A DNA stretch of 64,000 nt from Hyphomicrobiales bacterium (GCA_900469615.1 UBYA01000002.1:248001-312000), one strand, 5' to 3'. Shown: positions 27,394-36,514, counted from the first letter of the stretch. Numbers and translations: made by a program. The notes: generated by a model not told the origin, from the letters alone.

Positions 27394-28014
27394 GTTTTTC
27401 TCCCGAACGTAGCACTCCTGCCTCTACTATCCGACAGGTCCATTCCACTGAAAAGCAGCGGGATCGTTCGAGACTTTCAAAATTTCCAAGGGGAATGGCG
27501 CGCGTGATTTGCGGCTAGAAATCTGCCATCGAAAACGTTTGGAGGAGCGTTTCATGCGATATCGCCTTGACATGCATGGACCCAGCCGCCGCCGGCAGCC
27601 CTTCAAAGGCTGAGCGGCAGGGATAGGCGAATGTCGCGCCGGTAAGCCACTGTGCCTGGCGGATTTCGGAAATGCCCGGGCAGACATCTATCGGAAATCC
27701 GGTCTTCGCCGAATTCGCAGGCGGGAAGAAACGAACGCGTGCATTCCCGGATACGGAACCCCGCCGGATCATGAGGTCCGATTTTCCTGACGCGACATTG
27801 GCGAAATGCAGCGTGGACGGGGCGTAAAGATTTCAGGCCCAGCAAGGGCAACGATCGAAATATGGAAGCGGCCAAGGCTGCCGGCCGGGCGGAGCGCACT
27901 TTGCGCTCCGGTTGAGCCCTGCTGGCCGCGTTGCAGCCCACGCATTGAACCTCGCCAACATGTCGCCGAACGCGGAATGGGGCAACGTCGAAGAACGCAA
28001 ACGGGAGACCATGG
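27394..28014. other. 621-base gap between hiuH and allA without an intact gene
   Basis: No frame here looks coding at length. At 27541-27556 there is a strong ribosome site (GGAGGAGCG) before an ATG at 27554, giving a 19-codon frame that starts MRYRLDMHG and stops at 27611-27613. That beginning is reminiscent of bacterial PuuE allantoinase starts, so this may be a relic of puuE, but the rest does not align by eye. Further right, GGAGCGCA/TGCGCTCC (hairpin) lies at about 27892-27911. Confidence 0.4.
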
Positions 28015-28500
28015 ATGAAAGTGATCGAGATTCAGCCGCTGACCAAAGCCGCATTCGCCCCCTTCGGCGACGTGATCGAAATCGACGGGGCGCAAAGCTA
28101 TCCCATCAATGCCGGGAAATGCGTTCGCTATCATGACCTCGCCAAGGTCGAGGCCATCGGCGAGGAGGCACGAACGATGATCAGCTGGCTGCGCGGCGAA
28201 CCCTATGCTCTGCCGCTGGAGCTGCGGATGGTGGAGCGGCATCCTCTCGGCAGCCAGGCGTTCGTCCCGCTGACGAGCAATCCGTTCCTGGTGGTCGCGG
28301 CCGAGGAGACGGAGAATGGTCCGGGCAAGCCGCTGGCGTTCCGCACGAAGCCGGGGCAGGGCGTCAATATCTGGCGCAATGTCTGGCATGGCATCCTGAC
28401 GCCGCTTGACGGCATCTCCGACTTCATCGTGGTCGATCGCGGCGGCAAAGGCGTGAATCTGGAAGAGCATTTCTTCGAAGAGCCCTTCCTGATCCGCTGA
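28015..28500 (+). CDS. allA: Ureidoglycolate lyase
   Basis: 161 residues. MKVIEIQPLTKAAFAPFGDV, HPLGSQAFVPL and the GVNIWRNVWHGILTPL segment are the AllA cupin signature. It splits ureidoglycolate into urea and glyoxylate, the glyoxylate then entering the Gcl pathway encoded at 11.8-16.6 kb. GGGAG lies just upstream. It is divergent from hiuH across the 621-base gap. Confidence 0.95.
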   Translation: MKVIEIQPLTKAAFAPFGDVIEIDGAQSYPINAGKCVRYHDLAKVEAIGEEARTMISWLRGEPYALPLELRMVERHPLGSQAFVPLTSNPFLVVAAEETENGPGKPLAFRTKPGQGVNIWRNVWHGILTPLDGISDFIVVDRGGKGVNLEEHFFEEPFLIR

Positions 28501-28527
28501 GCGGATCGGAGCCGGTCCAAATGGCAA

Positions 28528-28555
28528 GAGGGGCGCCGCGGCCGCAGCGCCCCTC
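28528..28555 (+). terminator. Hairpin after allA
   Basis: A perfect 9-bp stem (GAGGGGCGC / GCGCCCCTC) with a 10-base loop lies 28 bases after the allA stop, followed by GATCTGTTTCC. It is likely the allA terminator. Confidence 0.6.
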
Positions 28556-28644
28556 GATCTGTTTCCATCAGGGCAGCGCTCCGGCTTTCATCCGATGCGT
28601 TGTCTGTACGATATGAAGGGATGCCGCCCCGCAAGAACCAGAAA

Positions 28645-28676
28645 GGCCCGGGACATTCTGTCGAATGACCCGGGCC
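28645..28676. terminator. Second hairpin between allA and the purine permease
   Basis: Fourteen-base arms with one mismatch (GGCCCGGGACATTC / GAATGACCCGGGCC) surround a 4-base loop. It lies 120 bases downstream of the convergent permease stop and could terminate that transcript. Confidence 0.5.
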
Positions 28677-28721
28677 ATGGATCGGCGGCGCTGCCGGGGC
28701 AATTCCGGCAACAGCGCCTGG

Positions 28722-28799
28722 CGGCTTTCCGTTCGGAATTGTGTACGAACAGAAGGATGCAGCGTGTTCGCGATTCGACGAAAAGCGGAAAGTCTCTAG
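28722..28799. repeat. Dispersed rhizobial-type intergenic repeat, copy 4 (divergent)
   Basis: GGCTTTCCGTTCGGAATTG begins the element, as in copy 2, and CTAG ends it. The CTAG provides the TAG stop of the permease gene at 28796-28798. The interior differs from the other copies. Confidence 0.55.
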
Positions 28800-30088
28800 T
28801 CCGCGAAGAAGGCGAAACGCACGATGAACAGGGCGGCGACGATTTGCGTCGCCAAATGCAGCGTCGACCAGCGACCGGTGAAAACCTTCAGGACGACATA
28901 GCTGATGAAGCCGAAGGCAAGGCCGTTGGCGATCGAATAGGTAAAGGGCATGGCAAGCGCGGTCAGCGCCGCCGGTGCTGCTTCGGTCAGGTCATCCCAT
29001 TCGATTTCCGTCAGTTCGCGCATCATCAGGCCGGCGACATAGAGCAGGGCCGGCGCCGTCGCATAGGCCGGCACGGAGGCGGCGAGCGGCGAAATGAAGA
29101 GCGAAGCCAGGAAAAGCACGGCGATCGTGAATGCCGTCAGACCGGTACGGCCTCCAGCCTGAACGCCCGAGGCGCTCTCGACATAGGCCGTCGTGCTGCT
29201 GGTGCCCATCAGCGAGCCGGCGACGATGGCGGCACTGTCGGCGAGCAGGGCGCGGCTCAGGCGGTTCGGCTTCCCTTCCTCGATGAGTTTTGCGCGCTTG
29301 GCGACGCCGATCAGCGTTCCGGTGGCGTCGAAAACCTCCACAAGCACGAAGACGAGGATGATATGGACAAGGCCGCCATGCAGAGCGCCGACGATATCGA
29401 GCTGCAGGAAGGTCGGCATGATCGAGGGTGGGGCCGAGACGATGCCGTGGAATTCGCTGACGCCGAAGATCCAGGAGAGGACGGTGACGGCGAGAATGCC
29501 GATCAGGATCGAGCCTTTTACCTTCAATGCATCGAGAGCGGCGATGACGAAGAAGCCGAAGATCGCGAGAAGGGTGCCGGTCTGCCTCAGGTCGCCCAGT
29601 CCGATCAGCGTCGCCTTGTTGGCAACGACGACACCGGCGCTCTTGAGCGCGATGATGGCCAGAAACAGGCCGATACCGGCGGCGATCGCGCTGCGAAGCG
29701 AGTGTGGAATTCCGGCAATGAGCCAGCTGCGTACGCCAGTGACCGTCAGCAGGACGAAAATGCCGCCGGAAATGAAGACCGCGCCAAGCGCCTGCTGCCA
29801 TGTGAAGCCGAGTGCTGCGACGACCGTGAAGGCGAAGAAGGCATTGAGTCCCATGCCGGGCGCCATCCCGATCGGCCAGTTGGCGACGAGGCCCATGATC
29901 ATGGAGCCCAATGCGGCGGCAAGACAGGTGGCGACGAAGATCGCATTGCGGTCCATGCCTGTCGTCGACAGAATGTCCGGATTGACGAAGATGATATAGG
30001 ACATCGTCAGAAACGTCGTCACGCCCGCGATGACTTCGGTGCGGACGGACGTGCCGTGCTCACTCAGTTTGAAAATTCGTTCAAGCAT
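28796..30088 (-). CDS. NCS2/AzgA-type purine permease
   Basis: 430 residues with about 12-14 membrane segments. TEVIAGVTTFLTMSYIIFVN at the start, GMAPGMGLNAFFAFTVV and SSTTAYVESASGVQAGGRTG are typical of the AzgA branch, which imports adenine, guanine or hypoxanthine with protons. GGGAGGAAC precedes ATG 30088. Its place beside allA and near xdh and guaD indicates that it feeds purine catabolism. Confidence 0.93.
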   Translation of the reverse strand: MLERIFKLSEHGTSVRTEVIAGVTTFLTMSYIIFVNPDILSTTGMDRNAIFVATCLAAALGSMIMGLVANWPIGMAPGMGLNAFFAFTVVAALGFTWQQALGAVFISGGIFVLLTVTGVRSWLIAGIPHSLRSAIAAGIGLFLAIIALKSAGVVVANKATLIGLGDLRQTGTLLAIFGFFVIAALDALKVKGSILIGILAVTVLSWIFGVSEFHGIVSAPPSIMPTFLQLDIVGALHGGLVHIILVFVLVEVFDATGTLIGVAKRAKLIEEGKPNRLSRALLADSAAIVAGSLMGTSSTTAYVESASGVQAGGRTGLTAFTIAVLFLASLFISPLAASVPAYATAPALLYVAGLMMRELTEIEWDDLTEAAPAALTALAMPFTYSIANGLAFGFISYVVLKVFTGRWSTLHLATQIVAALFIVRFAFFAD

Positions 30089-30515
30089 TGTTCCTCCCTA
30101 AGCGCTTCAGGCGCTCGTGACCTCATGGGGCTTGCCTGCATCTCCTCCGATGCGGGTTGCGGGAAGCGCCTGTAAACGCTTCGCAGCGAGGGGGGATTGT
30201 GCGCTTTTAAAGGCTTTGGGCGCTAGAGCCGGATTTCCCTGCAATTCGCGAAAGTCATTCTAGTTTTTCAGACCATGTCTGCGCGGCCGGAAGCTCGTTC
30301 CGGCTGGTCGTCCGCTGAAAATGACCGAGGGGCCGGACGAGAATCGCCCGGCGTCACCGACGCGAAGAGCGATACGCACCATATCTATCGCGGCAAGGCG
30401 GCAAAGCCAACCTGTTTTCAGCGGAAAGATAAGATGGGATCGCGGGCGACGTTCGACCGCGATCCTGCTCGGATGGTGCTCCCTACGTCTTCGCAGGGAG
30501 TGTCAGTGCGGCCGA
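30089..30515. other. 427-base gap, terminator hairpin and no gene
   Basis: The stretch holds no convincing gene. A perfect 9-bp hairpin (GGATCGCGG / CCGCGATCC, 30437-30465) followed on the minus strand by a T-rich stretch likely terminates the ABC operon to the right. CCGCTGAAAA (30312-30321) and TTTTCAGCGG (30415-30424) form a distant inverted repeat. No purine riboswitch core was recognised upstream of the permease. Confidence 0.55.
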
Positions 30516-31547
30516 TCAGGTTTTCGCGGCCTTTGCGAAGGTCGGATCGAACGTCTTGTCGAACGGCACATCGGCATTGGCGAGTTCCGGATCGAGCGTC
30601 TTCAGGACGCCCATCATGGAATCGTAGCCTTCCTTCGTCACCATGCCGTCCGGGGAGTACATCTCCTTGGAGTTCTTGAAGGCCTGCATGTAGAGATCGC
30701 GGTTGCCGAGCAGGTATTCTTCCGGCACGACACCGGCGACATCTTCCGGGCTTGCGGTCGAAATCCATTTCAATGCCTTCATGAAGGCATTGACGGTCCG
30801 CTGCGTCGTGATCGGGTTCGCCGCGGCGAATTCGCGCTTGATATAGACCGTCGCCGCCGGGTTCGGGCCGCCGAACAGGGCGCGGGTGCCAGCCTCCGTG
30901 CGGGTGTCCAGAAGCACGGCGATATCGCCATCATATTGCAATTGCGCAATGACGGGATCGAGATGGGAGAGCCCGTCGATCTGTCCGCTCTTGACCGCGG
31001 CGACTGCCCCGGCGCCGCCGCCGACACCGATCAGCGACGCGTCGTCGACCTTGAGGCCGTTCTTCAGCATGGCATATTGGAACATCAGGGCCGTCGAAGA
31101 GCCGGGCGCCGTCACGCCGATCTTGCGCCCCTTCATATCCGCCATGGATTTGATCTCGCCGGCCAGATCCTTGCGCACGGCGATGACGATTCCGGGGAAG
31201 CGGCCAAGATTGCAGATCGCGACGATGTCCTGCCCCTTGTTCTGCATGCGGATCGTATGCTCGTAGGCGCCGGCCACGACATCGAGGGAGCCGCCGATCA
31301 GGCCTTCGAGCGACTTCGAGCCGCCGGCGAAGTCATTGATGGTGACATTGAGACCTTCTTCCTTGAAGAAGCCTTTCCGCTCGGCGATCGTCAGCGGCAG
31401 ATAATAGAGCAACGGCTTGCCGCCGACCCCGATCAACAGATCCGGCTTTTCCGGTTTCGCGTCCTGCGCCGCAGCCGGCAGAATTCCGGCGAGCGATGCG
31501 CCGATCCCGAAGCTTGCGGTTCCGATCAGAAATGTCCTGCGTTCCAT
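30516..31547 (-). CDS. ABC transporter substrate-binding protein, NitT/TauT (NMT1) type
   Basis: 343 residues. A twin-arginine-like signal (MERRTFLIG followed by a hydrophobic stretch to AAAQDA) directs it to the periplasm. GGKPLLYYLPLTIAERKGFF, GSKSLEGLIGGSLDVVAGAY and KGRKIGVTAPGSSTALMF fit the SsuA/TauA/ThiY class. The ligand is unknown; nitrate, sulfonate, pyrimidine or other organic compounds are all used by the class. It is last in a three-gene operon. Confidence 0.87.
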   Translation of the reverse strand: MERRTFLIGTASFGIGASLAGILPAAAQDAKPEKPDLLIGVGGKPLLYYLPLTIAERKGFFKEEGLNVTINDFAGGSKSLEGLIGGSLDVVAGAYEHTIRMQNKGQDIVAICNLGRFPGIVIAVRKDLAGEIKSMADMKGRKIGVTAPGSSTALMFQYAMLKNGLKVDDASLIGVGGGAGAVAAVKSGQIDGLSHLDPVIAQLQYDGDIAVLLDTRTEAGTRALFGGPNPAATVYIKREFAAANPITTQRTVNAFMKALKWISTASPEDVAGVVPEEYLLGNRDLYMQAFKNSKEMYSPDGMVTKEGYDSMMGVLKTLDPELANADVPFDKTFDPTFAKAAKT

Positions 31548-31580
31548 GTTTTCCTCCTCCGCGTTGCTATTTTCTCTGCG

Positions 31581-32351
31581 TTACTGACCGCGCCAGGCCA
31601 GCAACCGCCGTTCGACAATCGTCATCAGCCAGTCCACGAGCAGGACGAAGGCCGTCAGCACGACCATGCCTGCGAAGACCCCCGTCACGTCAAAGACACC
31701 TTCGGCTTGCTGGATCAGATATCCCAGACCGGCGGCAGATCCCAGATATTCGCCCACGACAGCGCCGACCACCGCAAAGCCCACCGAAGTATGCAGGCTG
31801 GAAAATACCCAGGACAAGGCCGAGGGCAGGTAGACATGGCGCAGCAATTGCCGCTCGTTCATGCCCAGCATGCGGGCATTGGAAAGCACCGTCTGGCTGA
31901 CTTCCTTGACGCCCTGATAGACATTGAAGAAGACGATGAAGAAGACGAGCGTGATGCCGAGCGCGACCTTCGACCAGATGCCGAGGCCGAACCAGAGTGC
32001 GAAGATCGGGGCCAGCACGACGCGGGGAAGCGCATTCGCCGCCTTCACGTAGGGATCGAACACGGCCGCGATCACCGGCCTTCGCGCGAACCAGAAACCG
32101 AAGACGATGCCGCCGAAGGCGCCGAGCAGAAAGGCCAGGATCGATTCCGACAGCGTAATCCAGAGATGATACCAGATCGATCCGCTTGCGAACCATTGCA
32201 CGATGCGCTGCGCGACCTTCAGCGGGTCGGCAAAGAAGAAGGAAATGGTCTTCGGATTGCCGAAAAGGCTGGTGTTCGTCGCCAGGTGCCAGAGCGCCAG
32301 GACGACCAGCGCCACCAGGATCTGCAGCAGAAGGAGGACTGAGCGATTCAT
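31581..32351 (-). CDS. ABC transporter permease, SsuC/TauC type
   Basis: 256 residues with about six membrane helices. The motif region LPRVVLAPIFALWFGLGIWS and the EAA-like loop NARMLGMNERQLLRHVYLPS are typical of the SsuC/TauC family. Its start overlaps the ATPase stop by ATGA, so both are cotranslated. Confidence 0.9.
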   Translation of the reverse strand: MNRSVLLLLQILVALVVLALWHLATNTSLFGNPKTISFFFADPLKVAQRIVQWFASGSIWYHLWITLSESILAFLLGAFGGIVFGFWFARRPVIAAVFDPYVKAANALPRVVLAPIFALWFGLGIWSKVALGITLVFFIVFFNVYQGVKEVSQTVLSNARMLGMNERQLLRHVYLPSALSWVFSSLHTSVGFAVVGAVVGEYLGSAAGLGYLIQQAEGVFDVTGVFAGMVVLTAFVLLVDWLMTIVERRLLAWRGQ

Positions 32352-33220
32352 GCGGTCTCTCCACTGCTCTGCCGATAGGCCGTCATGACTTCGTCTCGCA
32401 ATGCTTGCCAGATATCCCGGTGCAGCTGGATGAACACTGGATCATGCCTGATCTCGGCGATATCGCGCGGGCGTTCCAGCGGCACCTTGAAGTCCCCTAT
32501 GACGCGCGATTTCGGGCCTGCGGACATGATGACGACACGGTCGGCAAGGGCAATGGCTTCGTCGAGGTCGTGCGTGACGAACATGACGGCCTTGCGGTCT
32601 TCGGACCAGAGCTTCAGCAGCAGATCGCCCATGATCAGGCGGGTCTGCGCATCGAGCGGCCCGAAGGGCTCGTCCATCAAAAGCAGCTTGGGGTCGCGGA
32701 TCAGAACCTGGGCGAGGCCGACGCGCTTGCGCTGGCCACCCGACAGCATGCGCGGAAAGCGGTCCGCGAAGGCGGCAAGGCCAACACGCCCCAGCCATTC
32801 GCGCGCTCTCTTCCGTGCCTCGACGGCGCCCACGCCCGCGATCTCCAGCCCGATCGCGACATTCTCCAGCACCGTCTTCCAGGGCATCAGCGAATCCTGC
32901 TGGAAGAGATAGCCTGCCTGGCGATTGATTGATTTCAGCGGCTGGCCGAAGACGTCGACCGTGCCCGATGCGGGTGTCAAAAGGCCCGCGGTCGCATTGA
33001 GAAGAGTGGATTTGCCGCATCCCGTCGGGCCGACGATCGCCACGAACTCATGCGCCCCCACATCCAGATCGGTAGCCGAAACGGCGTCGAACCGCGTTTT
33101 CCCGGCAATTTCAAACGAAATCGCCACCTGTTTCAGGCTGACCGCCTGCACAGCCTCCATCATCATGCCCTGCTGTCCCTCCCGGACATCCCAATCCTGC
33201 TGGGTGTCAGGTATTGTCAT
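32348..33220 (-). CDS. ABC transporter ATP-binding protein, SsuB/TauB type
   Basis: 290 residues. Walker A is GPTGCGKSTLLN, the Q-loop is YLFQQDSLMPWK, the signature is LSGGQRKRVGLAQVL, Walker B is LLLMDEPFGPLD and the switch is FVTHDLDEAIALADR. The QDSLMPW pattern is typical of the NitT/TauT class. It is the first gene of the operon with the permease and binding protein; an alternative start about 20 residues later (MMMEAVQ) is possible. Confidence 0.92.
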   Translation of the reverse strand: MTIPDTQQDWDVREGQQGMMMEAVQAVSLKQVAISFEIAGKTRFDAVSATDLDVGAHEFVAIVGPTGCGKSTLLNATAGLLTPASGTVDVFGQPLKSINRQAGYLFQQDSLMPWKTVLENVAIGLEIAGVGAVEARKRAREWLGRVGLAAFADRFPRMLSGGQRKRVGLAQVLIRDPKLLLMDEPFGPLDAQTRLIMGDLLLKLWSEDRKAVMFVTHDLDEAIALADRVVIMSAGPKSRVIGDFKVPLERPRDIAEIRHDPVFIQLHRDIWQALRDEVMTAYRQSSGETA

Positions 33221-33295
33221 ATCCGGTCAACAGATCAAAGCAGGACGTCCCAGTCAATATGCGATCGCCATGTCACGGGGAGAGAGCAGCAATGA

Positions 33296-33320
33296 AAACC
33301 CGGCTGTGGCAGCCGGGTTT
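33296..33320 (-). terminator. Terminator after the PfpI-like gene
   Basis: A perfect 11-bp stem (AAACCCGGCTG / CAGCCGGGTTT) with a 3-base loop lies 18 bases past the stop of the minus-strand PfpI-like gene, followed on that strand by TTTTCATTG. Confidence 0.75.
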
Positions 33321-33337
33321 CGAGGGGTTTTTCCGGT

Positions 33338-33898
33338 TCACGCCACGCGCCGCTCATGGCGGCCTTCCCGGATCTCTTCGACGATCTTGTCGACGAAGGC
33401 TGGAAGGTCGTCGGGAGACCGGGACGTGATGATGCCCTGATCCGTCACCACCATCTCGTCTTGCCATGTCGCGCCGGCATTTTCGACGTCGGTCCTGATC
33501 GACCGATAGGAGGTTGCCTGACGGCCGCGCAGCGCGTCGGCCTCGATCAGGAGCCAGGGCGCATGGCAGATGGCGGCGACGATTTTGCCGGAGCTCAAAA
33601 ATTCTCGGACGACGCGCATGGCATCGCCATCGATGCGCAATTTGTCGGGGTTGATCTGGCCGCCCGGCAGCACCAGCGCATCGAATTGACCGACATCGAC
33701 GTCTTTTGCCAGCAGGTCGACGCCAACGCTGTCGCCCCAGTCGGTCTTGTCCCAACTCTTTATGCTGTTCTCCTTGATGGAGGCAATTTTCACGTTGGCG
33801 CCGCGCTTTCGCAGTTCGTCGAGGGGGACACGGAGCTCGGACCGCTCATAGCCGTCGGTGGCAAGGATGAGAATATGAGCTGAATCGATGGAAGGCAT
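33338..33898 (-). CDS. DJ-1/PfpI-family protein
   Basis: 186 residues. The fold is shown by HILILATDGYERSELRVPLD, ALVLPGGQINPDKLRI and KIVAAICHAPWLLIEAD, where the nucleophilic elbow cysteine is in AICHAPW, with the E of GYERSE as partner. Members act as deglycases, chaperones or proteases under stress. It is a single gene. Whether it is YhbO/YajL-like in activity cannot be said from sequence. Confidence 0.88.
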   Translation of the reverse strand: MPSIDSAHILILATDGYERSELRVPLDELRKRGANVKIASIKENSIKSWDKTDWGDSVGVDLLAKDVDVGQFDALVLPGGQINPDKLRIDGDAMRVVREFLSSGKIVAAICHAPWLLIEADALRGRQATSYRSIRTDVENAGATWQDEMVVTDQGIITSRSPDDLPAFVDKIVEEIREGRHERRVA

Positions 33899-34028
33899 GA
33901 TCTGTCCTTTCGTTCTTTCGTTGATCCGGATACCCGTCCAAACCGGGACGACGGCCGATCGTTCCCGGGTTTCTCGTGGAACCGCCGCCGGGTTGCGCGG
34001 TTATGGCGAGGCGACGAGGAGAGAACGG

Positions 34029-34526
34029 ATGGAACAGGCGATCAGGCTCGAACCGCGTGACTGGGTTCCCAACAACCGGAATTTCCCGGTTGTCGTCTAT
34101 CGCGCCGTGCTCGATATGCCGGCGCGGGCGGAAGAGTTCGAACGGCTTTTCCGGGCCAACGGATGGGGCGGGATCTGGCGCAATGGCGTCTATCCCTTTC
34201 ATCATTATCATTCCACGGCTCATGAAATACTGGGAATAGCCGAGGGACGGGCGACACTGTTGATTGGCGGGCCCGGCGGCAAGGAGATTCATGTCGAAGC
34301 CGGCGATGCCCTGCTGTTGCCAGCCGGAACCGGGCATTGCAGGCTCGAGGCCAGTGGCGATTTTCTCGTGATCGGCGGCTATCCGCCGGGCCAGGAAGCT
34401 GATCTCTGCCGCAACATGCCGTCGGCTGAGCAGAAGGCGCGGATCGAAGAGCTCGGCGTGCCGGCGACGGATCCGTTAAGGGGAAAGGCCGGCGGGCTGC
34501 GGTCCTTGTGGCATGCGAGGACGTAG
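34029..34526 (+). CDS. Cupin-domain protein, YjlB-like
   Basis: 165 residues. The cupin metal motif is FHHYHSTAHEILGIAEGRA, and the second motif is GDALLLPAGTGHCRLEAS. The start with AGGAGAG upstream at 34029 is much better than the in-frame upstream frame. Cupins of this kind are of unknown function, often metal-dependent isomerases or sensors. It stands alone between genes of the opposite strand. Confidence 0.82.
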   Translation: MEQAIRLEPRDWVPNNRNFPVVVYRAVLDMPARAEEFERLFRANGWGGIWRNGVYPFHHYHSTAHEILGIAEGRATLLIGGPGGKEIHVEAGDALLLPAGTGHCRLEASGDFLVIGGYPPGQEADLCRNMPSAEQKARIEELGVPATDPLRGKAGGLRSLWHART

Positions 34527-34680
34527 AGCCATGCCTTGGAAAGGATGCCGCGGCTTTCCGTCCGGGACCGCGTAAAGCGAGGGAACGGACCGTCGGCGTC
34601 TCATGGGATCGCCAAGCCGCCTTCACAGGATCGGGTCCCGGTGTCCGGGCATTGGACCCGCTCGATGCGCGGACCGAGCC

Positions 34681-35379
34681 TTACCAAAGGCCCGGCAGCA
34701 ACCGAAACCGCACGCGTCGGGAATATTCGACATAGCCTTCGAGTTCGTCGCGCAGCAGCGCGTCCTCCCAGCGCGTGCGCAGGATCAGCAAGGCGGTCGC
34801 CCAGCCGGCCGGCAGCAGAGCCCACCACGATGCCAGCGACAATGCCAACCCGATAAACACCATGATGGCGCTGACATAGCCTGGATGGCGCACGAATGCG
34901 TAGGGGCCGTTGCTGACGACGTGCTGCCCGCGCTCGCGCTGCAGGCGCACGCCGGGTTCGAAGAAGCGATTGATCGCCTGTGCCCACGTCGCAAGCGCGA
35001 TACCGGCGGCAAGCAGCACATAGCCCAGGATCATCACAGGCATTGGCACCGCCGACCATGACATTCTGCCGGCGTCCAGGGTTGCGACCGGTATTTCGGC
35101 TACCATGCCGAGGCACATGAGGGAAACCAGAATGAGGTCCCAGTGCTTGGTGCCGGTTTGAAAGCGGCTGCGTGCCCTGAAGATCCCGGGGTTTACGCGC
35201 CTCAGAACCAGGAGCGACGCTCCGTAGGCGAGGGCGAGAAAGGCGACGAAGATCCATCCGGGCGGCCAGTCAAGACGACCGGCCGGCAGGAAAACGAGCG
35301 CGAGCAAGGCAAGCGGCAAGCCGATCGCATAGGATATGGCGGCGCTGCGCGACATGGGTTCGGGTTCGGTGACGGTCAT
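34681..35379 (-). CDS. Isoprenylcysteine carboxyl methyltransferase-like membrane protein
   Basis: 232 residues with about five membrane segments. The C-terminal GPYAFVRHPGYVSAIMVFIG and LRTRWEDALLRDELEGYVEY match the ICMT/PEMT-like membrane methyltransferase signature, which binds S-adenosylmethionine. The methyl acceptor in bacteria is unknown. AAGGAGCAG precedes ATG 35379. Confidence 0.82.
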   Translation of the reverse strand: MTVTEPEPMSRSAAISYAIGLPLALLALVFLPAGRLDWPPGWIFVAFLALAYGASLLVLRRVNPGIFRARSRFQTGTKHWDLILVSLMCLGMVAEIPVATLDAGRMSWSAVPMPVMILGYVLLAAGIALATWAQAINRFFEPGVRLQRERGQHVVSNGPYAFVRHPGYVSAIMVFIGLALSLASWWALLPAGWATALLILRTRWEDALLRDELEGYVEYSRRVRFRLLPGLW

Positions 35380-35561
35380 CCGTTCTGCTCCTTGCAAGGC
35401 GACCAGGCCGCACACAGAACATTCGAGGACGCCGGTCGATGATGTCGATGCCCGCGCGGGATTATATCGCTCAAACAAGGCGACGGTGCGCCGATGGTTC
35501 GGAAACCGCGAAATTCATATCGGATATCGGCTGTTGGCCGTGCGATCTACCGACTCAAGGG

Positions 35562-36503
35562 CTATCGCCGGGCGCCGGCCATGAGACCGGTGACTTCATC
35601 CCATGTCGGCATGGCCTGTCCGGCGCCCTTGCGGGTAACGGCAACCGCGCCGAAGGCGTTGGCAAGGCGGCAGCAATCGGCGCCGCCAAGTCCGGCGATG
35701 CGTCCGTGGATGTGGCCGGCAGCAAAGGCATCGCCCGCGCCGACGGTGTCCACCACATCGACGGGAAACCACGGCGCGCTTTCTTCGATATCGATCTGAT
35801 GAAGCAGCGAGACCGTGCCGCGACCCTTGATCGCCACCCGTTTGACGCCTGCGTCCAGCAGGGCGGCGATCAGGCTGTTATGATCCGTGTGTTCCGGCCG
35901 GTTCAGAAGCCGGGCGAGATCGCTGTCGGCAAGCAGGATCGTGTCGAGCTTGGACAGGAGAGATCGCACCTTTTCCCCCAGCGCGCTCACCACGCCGCTC
36001 GGAATGTCGAGCGTGACCGGAATGGCGTTGCGGACGGCAATGTCGATCGCGCGCAGCGCCGCCCCTGCCTGCCGGGGCTGCAACAGCGCATAGCCCGAGA
36101 GGTGCAGCAGTGCCGCATCGGCAAATGCGGTCTCATCGATCATCTCCGCCGACAATTGCGCGTTGGCGCCGCGATAGGCAAACATGGTCCGCTCGCCCGT
36201 CGCGCCGACGGCGACAACGTTCAGCTGGGTCGGTTCGGTCGCATCCCGGCCGATCCAGTGCGTCGCAACGCCCGCTGCCTGCAATTGCGACAGCGCCTGA
36301 CTGCCCCATGCATCCTGCCCGACCCGCCCCAGCAGGCGGCATTCATGCCCGGCGCGGGCAAGCGCGATTGCCGTATTCGTCGCCGACCCGCCGATCGCCA
36401 CCGTTTGAGCGGTGGCGATCGCTTCCCCACCCTCGGCGGGATAGTCGGGGATATCGAGCACCAGATCGATATTGATATCGCCGAGCAGGACGATGACGGC
36501 CAT
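35562..36503 (-). CDS. PfkB-family carbohydrate kinase
   Basis: 313 residues. GDINIDLVLDIPDYPAEGGE and GGSATNTAIALARAG form the first PfkB signature; DTVGAGDAFAAGHIHG, with the catalytic Asp, is the second. The family phosphorylates sugars, nucleosides or glycated amino acids. ATG 36503 is preferred, with GAGG nine bases upstream; ATG 36509 is in frame. It is the last gene of a sugar ABC operon, so its substrate is probably what that transporter imports. Confidence 0.9.
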   Translation of the reverse strand: MAVIVLLGDINIDLVLDIPDYPAEGGEAIATAQTVAIGGSATNTAIALARAGHECRLLGRVGQDAWGSQALSQLQAAGVATHWIGRDATEPTQLNVVAVGATGERTMFAYRGANAQLSAEMIDETAFADAALLHLSGYALLQPRQAGAALRAIDIAVRNAIPVTLDIPSGVVSALGEKVRSLLSKLDTILLADSDLARLLNRPEHTDHNSLIAALLDAGVKRVAIKGRGTVSLLHQIDIEESAPWFPVDVVDTVGAGDAFAAGHIHGRIAGLGGADCCRLANAFGAVAVTRKGAGQAMPTWDEVTGLMAGARR

Positions 36504-36514
36504 TCTCATGCGCC

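Noticed and set aside
30089..30515. A purine riboswitch upstream of the purine permease
   Set aside because: No riboswitch core with its loop-loop pattern could be found; only a terminator-like hairpin for the operon on the right was seen.
34549..34590. Another copy of the dispersed intergenic repeat
   Set aside because: Only GGCTTTCCGTCCGGGA-like similarity is seen; the defining core is absent.
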